In this document: positions 1 to 11,496 of the stretch, piece after piece
How the letters are laid out: each line of letters opens with the position of its first letter
Numbering within the stretch: the stretch's first letter is position 1
From: Anseranas semipalmata
Taxonomy: Eukaryota; Chordata; Aves; Anseriformes; Anseranatidae
Assembly: GCA_013399115.1 (NCBI GenBank)
Contig: VXAA01000911.1
Span: 1-64,000 of the forward strand
Direction of reading: 5' to 3'
Length of the DNA stretch: 64,000 bases
Notes under the pieces: generated by a model
Database searches by the model: none
What the model saw: the letters and a program-made list of their open reading frames with translations, nothing else
What the model was told of the DNA's origin: nothing
Position numbers and translations under genes: made by a program

Positions 1-395
1 CTTTCTTTCTTGGTGGAGACAGTGTTGAGGTGTGAAGTCAATTTCCTCGCCCTCGGCAACCTCCTGGGTGGACCTTCCACCACATCCTCACCTACCAGTC
101 TCTCAAGCTCCAAGGCCTCAAACCTGTTGTGTAAGGGCACCTGGGCAGGCAAGGCTGGTAGGGAGGGGGGGTGCCTGTGATGCCAAGCAGGGACCTGCTT
201 CCATTCCTCTTCATCTCTTAGGTCCCCTCCCTCTGCCTTACAGCAACAGGGCAGGGGGTCCACCACTATTTGGGGTATCTCACCCCGGTGCCTTTCAGGC
301 ATAGCAGGGAGTTGCTCCACCTGTCTGTTTCCTGCTCACACTCCCTGATGGCCCTTAACCTCTCCACCTCCTCCTTAAGCTCTGCCACCAGGTCA
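1..395 (-). mobile_element. CR1 LINE, 5' (ORF1) fragment, cut by window edge
   Basis: Read on the minus strand from about 395 down to 1, this matches what I know of the start of avian CR1 ORF1. The first translated stretch contains VAELKEEVERLRAIRECE, the charged coiled-coil segment near the ORF1 start. It is followed by a tract rich in Pro and Gly codons and then by LNTVSTKKK at the window edge, which in family members leads into the esterase-like domain. The first frame hits a stop at a CCCAAATAG site near 271-279, and later matching text is in other frames, so the copy is degraded and noncoding. The similarity stops abruptly near 395. ORF1 in this family is an RNA-binding accessory protein for retrotransposition. 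CR1 copies are usually 5'-truncated, so retention of ORF1 is unusual. ORF2, if present, would lie left of base 1. Confidence 0.75.
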
Positions 396-1265
396 TAATG
401 ATCATAATGTTAATAGTAATGAAATGAGTTTGCAGTGTTTCCAGGGCTGGACAGGAAAGCAGAATACTGTTCCCAGCTTGTATGCACAGGTCATTCTTTG
501 TGTTTTGGCTTCTCCATTGTGCCCATAGGGATGGGGTTAGTGATTCTGACCACTTTTGCCAAGGGCTCTGAAATTCATTGCTGACAAGTGCTGTATCAGG
601 GTGACGTGCTATTTCTGGTTCCCACGCTGTTTTTGTGGTTTTGGTCTTCTGAATGCTCTTGGAGATAAACAGGAAAAAGACAAACTTTATGTATGTGAAG
701 CTGATGCTTTAAAAATGATAATCTTTGGGGAGAGAATGTAGATTGAAATCTCAATTCATATGTTTTTTTTTTTTTTTCCTTCCACTTTAAAGCTGAATGT
801 TAACAGGTAATGAAACTCTCCAATATTTATAGTAGATGAGACTGCTCCCCACTTGTATTTCCACTAGGGAGAAGCGATGAAGATTTAGCTATCATCTTGC
901 ATGTATAGGTAATGCTTGTGTGCATAACCAACACCCCCAAACCCAACAACACCCATCCTTGCATCCAAAACCCTGCTCGGATCTGTGGAAACAGCTGTTA
1001 GTAATTTTAGGCACAGTGACAATATGTGCTTAATGTACACTGTTTGGGGTGGTTTTATATGATTATGTACTTGCAAGGGTAGTGGATTGGGATTTAAATT
1101 AATTTTAAGAACAACTCTTTCATAAGGTCCAAACAAAATCCAGAGGCAGGGCTGGTTTGTTTTCCCAGCTATGCCATGGGCCTTGGGAGCAACTTCAGTC
1201 AGGCACAGCACCTGCCCTTGTGAAGCAGGAAGAGTATGGGGACATGCATAACACTACTTTAAAAA

Positions 1266-1292
1266 GAACAAAACAAACAAACAAACAAAACA
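1266..1292. repeat. (AAAC)n microsatellite
   Basis: Five or so AAAC/CAAA units in a row, slightly interrupted at the left end. Simple sequence with no sign of coding. Confidence 0.9.
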
Positions 1293-1762
1293 TGTTGAGT
1301 GGTTTAGGGTGAGAAACTTAATTTCTATCAGGGAATGTTAATCTGTGAAATGCACTGAAGATAATGGTGATTGTTACAACTTTGAGATTCTGGTTATATG
1401 TTAAGAAAATGATCAAGCAAAAATGATTGTTTCTTTCTGCCTGGGACTGTATGAATCTGGCCTGTGCAGAAGTTAGTTTCATTTGCTCCCTGTCCTTTTC
1501 CGCACCTGCACACACTTCTGCTGAGCTATTCAAGCATTTGGTCCAAAGCCCAGTGGAGTTACGAGATTCAAGATGCGTTTTTCCTAGTGTTGTTTGTACT
1601 GGGGTTCAGCTAGACGCTTGTGCCTGAAACCTCCCTGTAAATGCATCTGACTTTGAAAAAGCAAGTTGAGGCTCAAATGAAAATTGACCTTTTGGAGATC
1701 TGAAACAGGATGCACGGACAAAACTTTTCAGGCTTGAATAACACAAATGCAGGCAGTGAGCC

Positions 1763-1830
1763 TTGCTGGGACATTGATGTTTGGACAGCAGAACATTGCT
1801 GGGACATCAATGCCTGGTGGACAGCAGAGG
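1763..1830. repeat. Two-copy tandem duplication, period 33
   Basis: The 12-mer TTGCTGGGACAT starts at 1763 and again at 1796. TGGACAGCAG follows in each unit, at 1782 and 1818. The units are diverged between these anchors, so the duplication is not recent. Confidence 0.8.
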
Positions 1831-2522
1831 CAGTGATGAGACTTGGTGCTTGGGACAATGGCATCCACAGAGAATGAGTGCCCCAGTTGCTGCTTTCACA
1901 GGTGCAAAGTGCCAGAGACAGCTGGAGGAAGGAGGTGTCTGGCTACTGAGTCAATGACCCTGGACAGGGTGGGTTACTTCTACGAGGAGAGTAGAGGTGT
2001 GGCACAAACTGTGTGATGTGTCACCAAAAGAAAATTAATCTCTTAGCTCGAGAGAATTTGATTTCATTTCTCTGGCAGGAACAGCCTTTTCTTTTTCTTC
2101 TCTCCTTTTTAAAATCTCAGTTTGAACTTCCCTCCAGTACTTCATTCCTGAAGAGAAAAAGAAACTTGAACAGCCTGTTCAAGGTGTTGACCTTCCAAGG
2201 AAAGAGTGTGTTATATGTGTGGCAGTGTAAACCCTGAGTGATCATTCAATAAAATAACATTAAAATCTATGGTGAGTCTGATTTGTTAAATGAAGAAGTA
2301 GTACATCTCACCTTCCAGCTGAATAAATACAGCTTGTAGTGGAGTGTAATACTGTCATCATAACATAATTGAAATGATATTATTCCAATGTACAATTCAA
2401 TAAAACTAACCACAGTAGTGGAATTATCGATTTAAATTCAGTTAAAAGCAGTTCACATATTCTGTTCAAAATATTTCTGATGAATATCAGCTCTGGTAAT
2501 ATGATTTCCTTCATTCAGTAGC

Positions 2523-2538
2523 AAAAAAAAAAAAAAAA
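2523..2538. repeat. Poly(A) run
   Basis: Sixteen consecutive A. There is no recognisable retrocopy upstream, so I do not call it a retroposon tail. Confidence 0.9.
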
Positions 2539-5276
2539 GTTTTTATCAGCCTAAAATATCAGATAAAATGTTAGGAAAGAATTTGATTTTGCTCCTTTGG
2601 CCTGAGCAGACTGAATCCTTACAAGTGAGAGCACTCTTTTTTCAGTAGATGTGTTTCTGGTGCATGCCCATTTTTTACTGTGGTTTTAAAAAAAATAAGA
2701 TGGTTTACTTAATGACATGTGTCTGAAGGCAAAGAGTCCTTTCTGCTGAAAGCAGCCACAGCTAGTTGTAGGCATGATTATTTGTCATGTAAATGTCTGG
2801 CTCCAACCTCTTCTGAACCAGAAGAAAGAGTCTGTGGTAATTACTTGGGTTTTTCCTAGTGTAATTAGCAAGTAATCTGCTGTGACATCTAAGTACAACA
2901 TATGTAGTCAGTGTGCAAGTAAATATGTTGTTTAGTGAATTGTAAAGCAATGTCGTCCTTTTTAAGTTGAAGCTGTAGTATTGCAGAAATGCCTTGTGCA
3001 TACAGTAGCTCTCAAGGCTATTTTTTCCTGGCTCATTCTAAAAAGGTCATTGAAACATGGGGAAGCAACTGCGTAGATCATTTCACGTGAGGAGCAATGA
3101 AAATGTATAGATTTGGCATTTGTTTTTTCTTTGTGGCAGGATCAATACTGCAATCATAGAGCCGACATTGCCCTTCTTTTTCTTCTCCTTTTTCTTTTTC
3201 TGTTCATTTTCTCATCCCTATTTTAAATCTACTTTTAAGAGGCAGCACAGCAATTAGTAATTTCAGGATTTAGGTCTTGGCTTAAGTTTACTAGCTTGTT
3301 AGTTCTCTCAGGCTCCACTATCAGAACAGCTATCAACTGATTGTACGCTAGCTCTTATTTTCCTATAGGAGAAGGAAACCTATCTTTAGGGGAGCAAGGT
3401 GTATGGAGGGGAGGTGTGTGTGGGCTGGAGGGGTGCCAGCCTGTTTATAGAACTGGTGCTGCTGCTAGCTCTTTGCAGGTGTCCTGTACCTCTCCATCAG
3501 GGAAGATGTGCTCTGCATTGACACTTCCCATTTTATGTATAGCTTTTACCAAAAAAAGTTTGTCTTTTTTTTTTTCCTTGCTCTCCTTTTGTGCATATTT
3601 GCTCATACTAGCATACTTGTTCTGCGCATTTGTAGATCCTTCTGCTTTTCAGAACATAATTGTGGCATGTTACAAAACCTCTTGCAGTAGGAACAAGCAA
3701 GCTGTATGCAATGCGCTAAGCTGGCCTGAGATCTTTGCTCCATCTGTTCAGATTACTTCCTTGCCCTGAACCTGAGCTTTAAGACATATTCCGTGTTGCT
3801 GATAAATATTATGACAAGGAAGCAATTGATAGCCATATGCATGTGACAAAAGCTTTACATTTGAAGGTAAATTCTTTGCATTTGAATAAATTTTATTTTT
3901 GCTGTTTGCTTTATTCATAGATATGCAAACTGTTTTTTTTCGATCAGCCGCACATCTAATTGATTTCGGAGTGAGGAAGAAAATAAAGGTGGAGCTTCTG
4001 ATGAACATAGTTTCTCCTTGAAATGTTCTGAATACATTGATTTTCATAACGTTCCAGTTATAAGGAGGGCTGTAACCTGAAAACCCAATAAATTATCAGT
4101 GTCTACACCTGTGCATGGCGAGATCTTGTTCATCAGGCTACACCTCATTTTCCTTTATCTGTCACTGCATAAATAATGGAGTCCTTGGGTTGATTGTACC
4201 CTACCTGTGCCAAATATAGCTGCTAACCTGCCAGATGCAACAGGTTCTGAGCCCGTCAGAAGGTATCCTTCCTCATGGCAGACTTCTAAAATACCATATT
4301 ATAGACCTGTCAGCATTGTACAATTTGTGCAATGATAGGAAAGTTTGAGCTCATTCTTCATCTTGGTTGAATAAAGGTTTCTCAGGCTAGTCCTAAGTGT
4401 ATGAGGTCCCCTGTGGGAGGCATTTTTGAGACTTGTTCGCTAATCATGGTGGCTCACTGGCGAGGCAGGCTTCATTATTTGAGCAACATCACTTTCTGCA
4501 ATTCGTGCATGCAGATAATTACTTGTGTTATATTTGCATTTGAGTTCACGGTATTTTGTAAGATGAAGTTGTTAGCTGCATTGGCTTGAAAAATAAGGGG
4601 AGACTTTTGAGCTGCTTTGGAGAAGTAGCACTGGAAGTACCTCATTTGCTTTGTGTGCATCAGGTAGTACTGCAAATAGCTTAGGGAATGAGAACTCAAA
4701 TAATGAGATATGGATTGTCCTGAAAATGGCTTTTGGTTGGTGACTGGAGTGGTTCCAGCCCAGAGTCAACATCATTAACTAAGTTTGCCACAGATGCAAG
4801 TAATCTGAAGTTATGCATGTAACCTTGTGTTTGTTGTTAATGGTATGTTTGATAAGGCTGTTGTGGAAGAGAATTTCCAATTTCATATGTGCTATCAGGG
4901 TTTTTATTTTTTTTTAAAACTATAGAGCTGTTCAAAAAAGCAACCCTTGCACACAGTATTGAGCTGACCCACCATTCATTTCATGGGGTAGACCGTGCTC
5001 CATGCTGTACCATCAGTATGCTTGCTTTGTTGTATCAAGAATGGAGTTTAAAATGTTGCACTGAACAGCCCTTCGTGAGCTGCTGCTTCCTACCTCCTTG
5101 ATCGTGGAAGTCAGTCTTTCTCAAGTAAGAGAAGAAATAAAAAATTAAAAAAATGGGGTTACTTTGCTCTTATCCACTGTATGACCTTCCCTCACTTCCT
5201 CCTGATTTAGGACTCGTTACAAACTCAGAAGGAAATGTTTGAGGCAGCCTCTAGCCTGACTGCTGGTGGTACTTAC

Positions 5277-5372
5277 CTGTGCAGCATCCTTATCTCCTGC
5301 AAAGGCTTCGGTGATTAGATCTTATGTTCGTGGCAGTGCTCAGCATTTGCAGAGTCATCTGAATTTCCTGAA
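5277..5372 (-). other. Candidate noncoding or alternative exon (splice-flanked)
   Basis: On the minus strand an AACTTACAG acceptor-like site precedes 96 nt that end in CAG|GTAAGT, a full consensus donor. None of the three frames is open throughout. One begins SGNSDDSANAEHCHEHKI and then stops. The last 40 nt in another frame read LITEAFAGDKDAAQ up to the donor. The stretch carries two CpGs. I do not recognise either peptide. The polypyrimidine tract before the acceptor is weak. It could be a UTR or poison exon, or chance; with a stop in every full-length frame it cannot be an ordinary coding exon. Confidence 0.15.
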
Positions 5373-7985
5373 CTGTAAGTTACATGTTCTCACGTTGTCC
5401 AGAGTTTTAATGAAGATTTTTGTTTTATTATGAGTTTAAACTTTTTAAAAGTGCAGCTGATTTGAGCATGTGTGCTGCCCCCTGACAGCCACACAGTTTT
5501 TGACGTGCTTTTCTGGCAGCATCCTTGTGAGCCTCCTCATGCAGTCATGCTATGGTCCTGCTCTGTAAAAGCAGTCAAAAGATGGAGCTCACTGTAACAG
5601 TAGCAATAGAAGTTGATGCATTCCTAATCACTCTATGATTTTTGGATTAGCTTGGTATCAGGAAGCATCAGGCCATTCAGTGAATGAGCTGCTGCCAGAC
5701 TGATAGCAGCTCTGGGCTTTCTGGAACACTCTGCACAGCTGAGTGCCTCTGTGGTACAACCAAGTGCTGGAAAGTGGCTGCCCACGCGTGAACGTTTGAG
5801 GTTGCGCTGAGGGAGAATGCCACAGAAGTAATAGCACACCCAGGGCCTTGAATGGGTTGGTTCAATGTCCCATCGACTTTTGTCTCCTTTATAAACATGG
5901 GTGGATAGAAGCCATCTTTTGCTTGGCAAAGCTGCTGGATCTCTCTTGGCTTGGAGATGCAAAGTATTGGGAGCAGAGAGCCTGCAGGTACTGTGGTATT
6001 GGAGGGATGATACCATGCAGTGCCTTCAGGTCTCCTGCAAGCCCAGAGTGCAACCGAAACAGAAATAAGCCCAGCATAAAGAAGCCTATATAGGGGCATG
6101 AGAATGATTTACTTGTGAGGTGACCGACGTGCAGAGGAATTGTTGTATTGGTTGAAATGAGATAAGGTTCAGTGGTCTGAACAGGAAAGACAAGCTGCAC
6201 TAATATAAACTGTATGTGTATGAGCTACGATGGTTTGGCTGCTTTCACCTCCTGGGGCTCAGTTATTTGAGCAGGTGGTGGAAGAAGCTCCGCTAACAGT
6301 GTGGGTGCATGGGCAAATTCATTAGCTTGAGGAAATATTCCCACCCTGACAATTCCGGATCAGTTATGTGAGGAGGAATGCTGACCTTTCCCATGTTTTG
6401 GTGTGTTGACCCTTGCAGGAGCAGTCATCTGAAGGGGTGCTGCTCTGCCCTGCCAGGCGAGGCTTGAGGGCTCTCATCTTCTTCCTTCCACCTCAGTAAT
6501 AGCACTTGTCATCTTGCCGTGCATGTGGATTTTACACAGCTCAGCATGCTTTCCAGGAGACACCAAAATATTAATTATAATGCTGTAAAAATTAATTGAA
6601 ACACAGCATAATCTCTGTTAAATAAGGTCACTGAAATTGTCTTAAAATAGACCCCTAAAGAAATAAGATGAAATCTCTCAACAGAAAAGCTTGGCAGATT
6701 TCCTGTGCCAGTCCTCTCGAGATGCTTCCTATTGCCATTAAAGTGCATTCAGTATTTCTGTATTTTCCCTAAGATCACATGCCCTAAGAGCAGAGAGAAC
6801 CAGCTTTTCTATCCGGGTCATCTCTGCTAATCCATTAATGGTATTTTGGCCTCTGTTGCCCAGATAGTTGGTATGAGAGCCAAGCACTAACGGATGGCAT
6901 CTTCATCTGAACGTGGACTCCTTGGGGAGCGGATGGTGGACATGGATGGAGATCCAGTCTGGCAGTTCTTTGATTCCCATCACAGATCTAATACCCAGCT
7001 GACTCACCCTTCTGACTTCTTGCCAGAAATGTGCTTTTTGTGGCAGCTTGTTTGTCACTCCCATACTTTATGACAGCTGAGGATATTTCTAAAGAAAGGG
7101 TGGAGAGGGAGGCTGTATCTGCAGCTGGATTGTGTTCCTGCAGCTGGTGTGGCTGGTTCTGAAGTTCTGCATGATTTTTGTACAAAAGCTCAAAACCCAT
7201 CATTTGGGGGTCCCCATCTTCCCTAAGCCTTTGCCCTGGAGTGGTTTGAGGCAGGTAGATAGCAGCAGTCAGCTTCAAATCCAGGCTAATATGTTTGGTC
7301 AGAGGCAGAGCAGGGCATACCCTGTTCTCCAAACAGGGAAGATATAACACACACATGCTTCAGAGCCTAAGTAAAACAGGGACTGAATGTCATCTGCCCA
7401 TCTATCTGTGTTGCATGTGAAGACAGCAGACAAGAGGAGGATACCTCTTCAATCCTTTTGTATGTCTGCTCATTTAAAAAATTCTTGGATCTTCCATTTC
7501 TTCACACCTGCAGGGAGAAAAACCCTCTGTCGTGCAATTCATTCATTCCAGTGCGTTTGCCGAATTACCTGCTAAGATCTTGCAAAGTTTTAGAGCAGAG
7601 CTGGCACAAAATATTTGATTGTTAGTGCACACCAAGCATGTACAAAACTGAACTGGTGAAAGGGATGCAAAACATTTGGAAGGATAAAAACCCACCAGCT
7701 TCCAAGTGACCCCAGTCCCACTGTTTTATTGGCTTTAGGAATAGCAATCGTGTCTTTTTCATCTTGTTTCAAGCCAGCAGCTAGTATCAAATCTGTTTAG
7801 ATATGGAAACAGAATGTGTGTTTATGCTAGAGGTTGTTCTTATTTCATTGAGCTGGCAATAAATTATACTAACAACAAGTTTCAGAAACTTTTTTTTTTT
7901 TCCTGCAGATAACTCAGATAACTGGCCCATAACTTCAGAACCATGTTGGGATGCAAGTTGGCATTGTTGTTAATGATGTGGTTAT
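5373..7985. other. No recognised gene; noncoding stretch
   Basis: The longest open frames (5677-6099 and 6988-7356, both minus) show no domain, signal peptide or composition I recognise. They overlap other frames of similar length, as expected of random sequence. A T12 run lies at 7890-7901. I see no repeat family that I can name. Confidence 0.6.
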
Positions 7986-7989
7986 TTTA

Positions 7990-8062
7990 AGAAATTATTA
8001 TAATTATTATTATTATAATTATTATTATTATAATTATTATAAGAAATTATTTTAAGAAATTC
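7990..8062. repeat. AT-rich (TTA)n microsatellite with flanking duplicates
   Basis: The core, 7995-8041, is made of ATT/TTA units interrupted by TATAATT. The same motif, TTTTAAGAAATT, brackets the array on both sides. The tract is close to self-complementary and could extrude a hairpin. Confidence 0.9.
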
Positions 8063-8109
8063 AAGATCCCATGTGGTGCCATAAGCCTTTGAGGAGGATG
8101 CATGAATGG

Positions 8110-8143
8110 ATATATAACAGTCTGATATATATAACAGTCTGAT
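8110..8143. repeat. Exact two-copy tandem duplication, 17-bp unit
   Basis: The unit ATATATAACAGTCTGAT occurs at 8110-8126 and again without a mismatch at 8127-8143. The perfect identity suggests a recent slippage or duplication event. Confidence 0.95.
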
Positions 8144-10393
8144 TTTGGGTGACACCTGCAGCCTTTTATTTTAAACTAAGCTGCTGTCTGGAAAGGTAAA
8201 ATCGCCTTGTGTAGACAGAGAGGGTCTCACTGAACCAAATGAGCTCCAAGACTTGTAACAGCATGATCTTTTTCCAGCTCTGGTTTTTCTTTCGGTGTTG
8301 TAAAGCCCTTTCTTCTGACTGGAGATCAATGGTCTGCAGAAGTGGCAACCTTCAAGTGGAGGAACCACTGGAACTTCGGATGAGCAAGATGAAAGCACAG
8401 GTGGAGGAGCTGCTATGTTGTCTGGATGCTGCAAATCTCTGTGCCTTTTACCCCTATGCTCCAAACATGAGCCCTTCTGCAAACCACCATTTCTTTCCTG
8501 TTGACAAAATCTATGGGGAGGTAGTAGGTATGAGCAAGTCTGTAACTCTCCAAAAGCAAACAGAAGTTTATCTGACATCACAGCTAGATGAGTAATAAGT
8601 CCCTGTGCTAGTGCTTGTTAGGTGCTGGCAGCTGCTTACAAAAGCACATCTGTTTGGAGGAGCTGTTGCAAGTCCATGTTGGTCTTTCTGTGCATCATCA
8701 GCACAAGGTAGCAATCGCTACCTAATTCTAGTATGTGCATCTTTGCAGCCTCTTGAGATTACTGTCCTCCCAAACTCTACTGGTAGGAAAACAAACAAAC
8801 CCTTAATACACATCTTTTGTCTGCATATGTATTTTTATGCTGTGATTGACATGAAACAAAAACAAACAAATATCATCCTACAGGATGGAAATGCGTTTCT
8901 ATGTGAAAGGAAGCAGATGGAGATAAGTGGTGATGACCCAAAGTAGGTCTTTCCTGTGAATTGGGGACTGCTTTATACCCTATTCTTTTAGAAGGTGGTC
9001 AGCAGCTCTGTCTGGGGTGAGGTGAGATGTAGACTGCTACTTTTTGCAGCACTGTACCGCTGAGGGATTGACAGCCTTTGGCATGGTGATATCTGAGGTC
9101 TCCACAGTGAGAAGATCCCTCACTGGGGGAATAGCATTACAGGTTGGGACACCAGTGATCCCTGCTTCGTGGGAAGTTGCTCTCTCCTGTTCTTTGCTGT
9201 GCAGTATGATGCCCTTTCCGTAGGCAGGACCAGAAAAGAAACACCCAGAGTTTTGCAGGACTGAGACTTGCACATTTGGAGCAGAGCAAGGCTTGAAATA
9301 CACCCTTAGGATTTCAAAAGAATCATGGTAAACTCGACTGATTTCCTTCCGCCTCTTCCCAGAGCACTATGAATAAGCAAGACTTTAATCTGTGGAAAGT
9401 ATGTCAGTGCACCATGGTGTGGGAATGTCCCTTAAGTGCTGGGAATGGTGATTACTAGTAAATACCTGGCCCCTTCTCACACAGAGCTGGCACTTGTTTT
9501 TTAATAGGAGGAAGAAACAATTTTGTACTGACTGGCTGTGTTGCAGCAAATGGATTTCTAAGATGAGGTCAGAGGGAAAAGCCTGTGCTACTTCCCCTAC
9601 CCTCTGATAACAGTCCCTGTGAGGTGCAGCACAGCCTGTCTGGTCATGCTGTGGATGCTTTGGCAATGGCCTTTCATCTCCTAAAATAAAGAAGGTAAAG
9701 GCCTGAGTGAGCGGTAAGTGGCCAAAACCAAGGTGCTTCCAGGGCTGGAGTGGAGCATCCCAAGTTACGAATGGGCAGCAACAGGATTGAATAGCAAGTA
9801 AGCAGTACTGGTTAGAGGTGATTTGGAGATTAATTAACTGGAGCTTTTGTTTTGCGCTAACATAACTGGGAAAGGAAGGTAAAATGCAATGGGGCTTTGG
9901 TGGGGAAAGGCAGGAGTGGTGGAGAGGCGCTCAGACCAGAGGCAGCCTGTGCTGGGGATTATCTCTCTGCCTGTAGTAGCAGTTTTCTAATATGAGCATA
10001 TTTTTCCTAATGGCATACTCTGTTTTGTGAGTAACTGTTATCAGTTACACTGAGACCTGCTTGGCTCATGCCCAGTGCTTCCATCCCAGGGTGTTTTGGG
10101 AAGGGGAACCTGTTACTGCTGCAGCCCAGGAAGACCACTGAAATGATGGTGGGGGGTAACCGTTCTCCCTTGTCTGAAGCTGGGGTTGGTCCTTTCCTGC
10201 TTTGCCTTTGGGTGGGGAAGAGCATCAGCTGTTCCCTGGAGCAGAATGGTGGTGCCTTCTTCATGTTATTTAGGTGCCAGTGTAATCTGTCATCTCAGGC
10301 CACATCCTTGGAGGGAGCTAATTTCAACTATGAATATGAAGGATTGAAGTCTTGCTTGATCTGCCTCTTCCCCAAAGCACAGGGGAAGTATGC

Positions 10394-10419
10394 TTTTTTG
10401 TTGTTGTTGTTGTTTTTGT
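10394..10419. repeat. (TTG)n microsatellite
   Basis: About five TTG units flanked by short T runs. Confidence 0.85.
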
Positions 10420-11472
10420 TTTCATTAAAAATTGTGTGGGTTCAGAAGGACTATCGTAAGGGAGGGAGGATTGTGGTGGTGTTTGTGAATTTTTAATTTA
10501 CTCATCTGATAGAAGTTTTGGAAAAAAAAAACAGTTTGACACAATGTTTTTCAGTGATTTTGGTCAATATAAAGATAACTTTGTGTAGTGAGAGATCTAG
10601 GCTGCCACAGTCTCTAGACATGAGCGGTAGCAAAGGAGGGAAATGTGTTGCAGACTCCAGTGATTAATCCCAGCAGTTTGTTTGTTGGGCTTCAGGGAGC
10701 ATGCCTTGCCATGGTGAAGCTGAAACGCCACATTTCAGGGGAGATCTGAAAATCAGACAGCCACCTCGTCTCAGATCTGGTTTTACACAAGACATCTGAA
10801 CTGTGCTATAATCCATCTTCTAAAATTTGTGACTAAACTTTGCAAGAAAAGAGAGATCAAACTTCATATTGTGATGATAAAGGGAGGATCCATCGTCGTA
10901 GTGATGAGAGGCTTTAGTTATCCCAGGCAGCTGCCATGCTGTAAGTATTCACTCCTCCTTAGCCAGCAGCCTAACCCTTTGAGAGGAGGAAGGGGCAGAC
11001 ATGGTGAGCCAGGAAGCCCGTTTGCAAATGTATTCTTCCCATGCTGTTGGGCGTTAAAGCACTAAAAATAAATTAAAAGGCTCCATCGTAGGGTATTATT
11101 ACCAGTTTATGATGCAACTTAGCTGCTGATAGACAGTCTATTATAACAATTCCTTCTGGCTTCTGACAGCTCACTAGGTGCTTGGAAATGTCAACTACTG
11201 CCCCAGGATATATGGAGAGGTTATGGTATAATTTTCAGCTCTTCCATGCTCTGGGAGCTCTCTGTGGGTGGAGAGTAGCAGGGAGGTGGCCCCAGTAGTG
11301 TTGCATAAGACGAGTGTTTCTCAGTGTTTTCTTTAGTGTACTTCTTGCAGACCTCGTTGCTGTGTTTCTGCTCTGTCAGACTTGTGGATTTTGGTGCACT
11401 ATGGTCTCCAATGCTGGTAGTCACTTTTTTGACTTATTGAATCCATCTCTGTTTATTCACTTGCTGCTACTC

Positions 11473-11496
11473 CTTTTTTTTTTTTTTTTNNNNTTT
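11473..11496. repeat. Poly(T) run interrupted by a 4-base assembly gap
   Basis: T17 is followed by NNNN (11490-11493) and TTT. The gap is almost certainly unresolved homopolymer length. The frame 11314-11505 crosses it and is therefore not evidence of coding. Confidence 0.9.

Larger units (their letters stand above)
396..5276. other. No recognised gene; noncoding stretch
   Basis: I see no recognisable coding sequence here. All open frames are short, lack family motifs and overlap one another on both strands. The stretch holds a T15 run (763-777), an (AAAC)n microsatellite, a 33-bp tandem duplication (1763-1830), an A16 run (2523-2538) and a T11 run (3565-3575). Several AATAAA hexamers occur, as expected by chance in AT-rich DNA. 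Confidence 0.6.

Noticed and set aside
8171..8595. Overlapping open frames of 118 (+) and 136 (-) codons
   Set aside because: No recognised domain, no splice or promoter context, and mutual overlap on opposite strands is expected of random open sequence.
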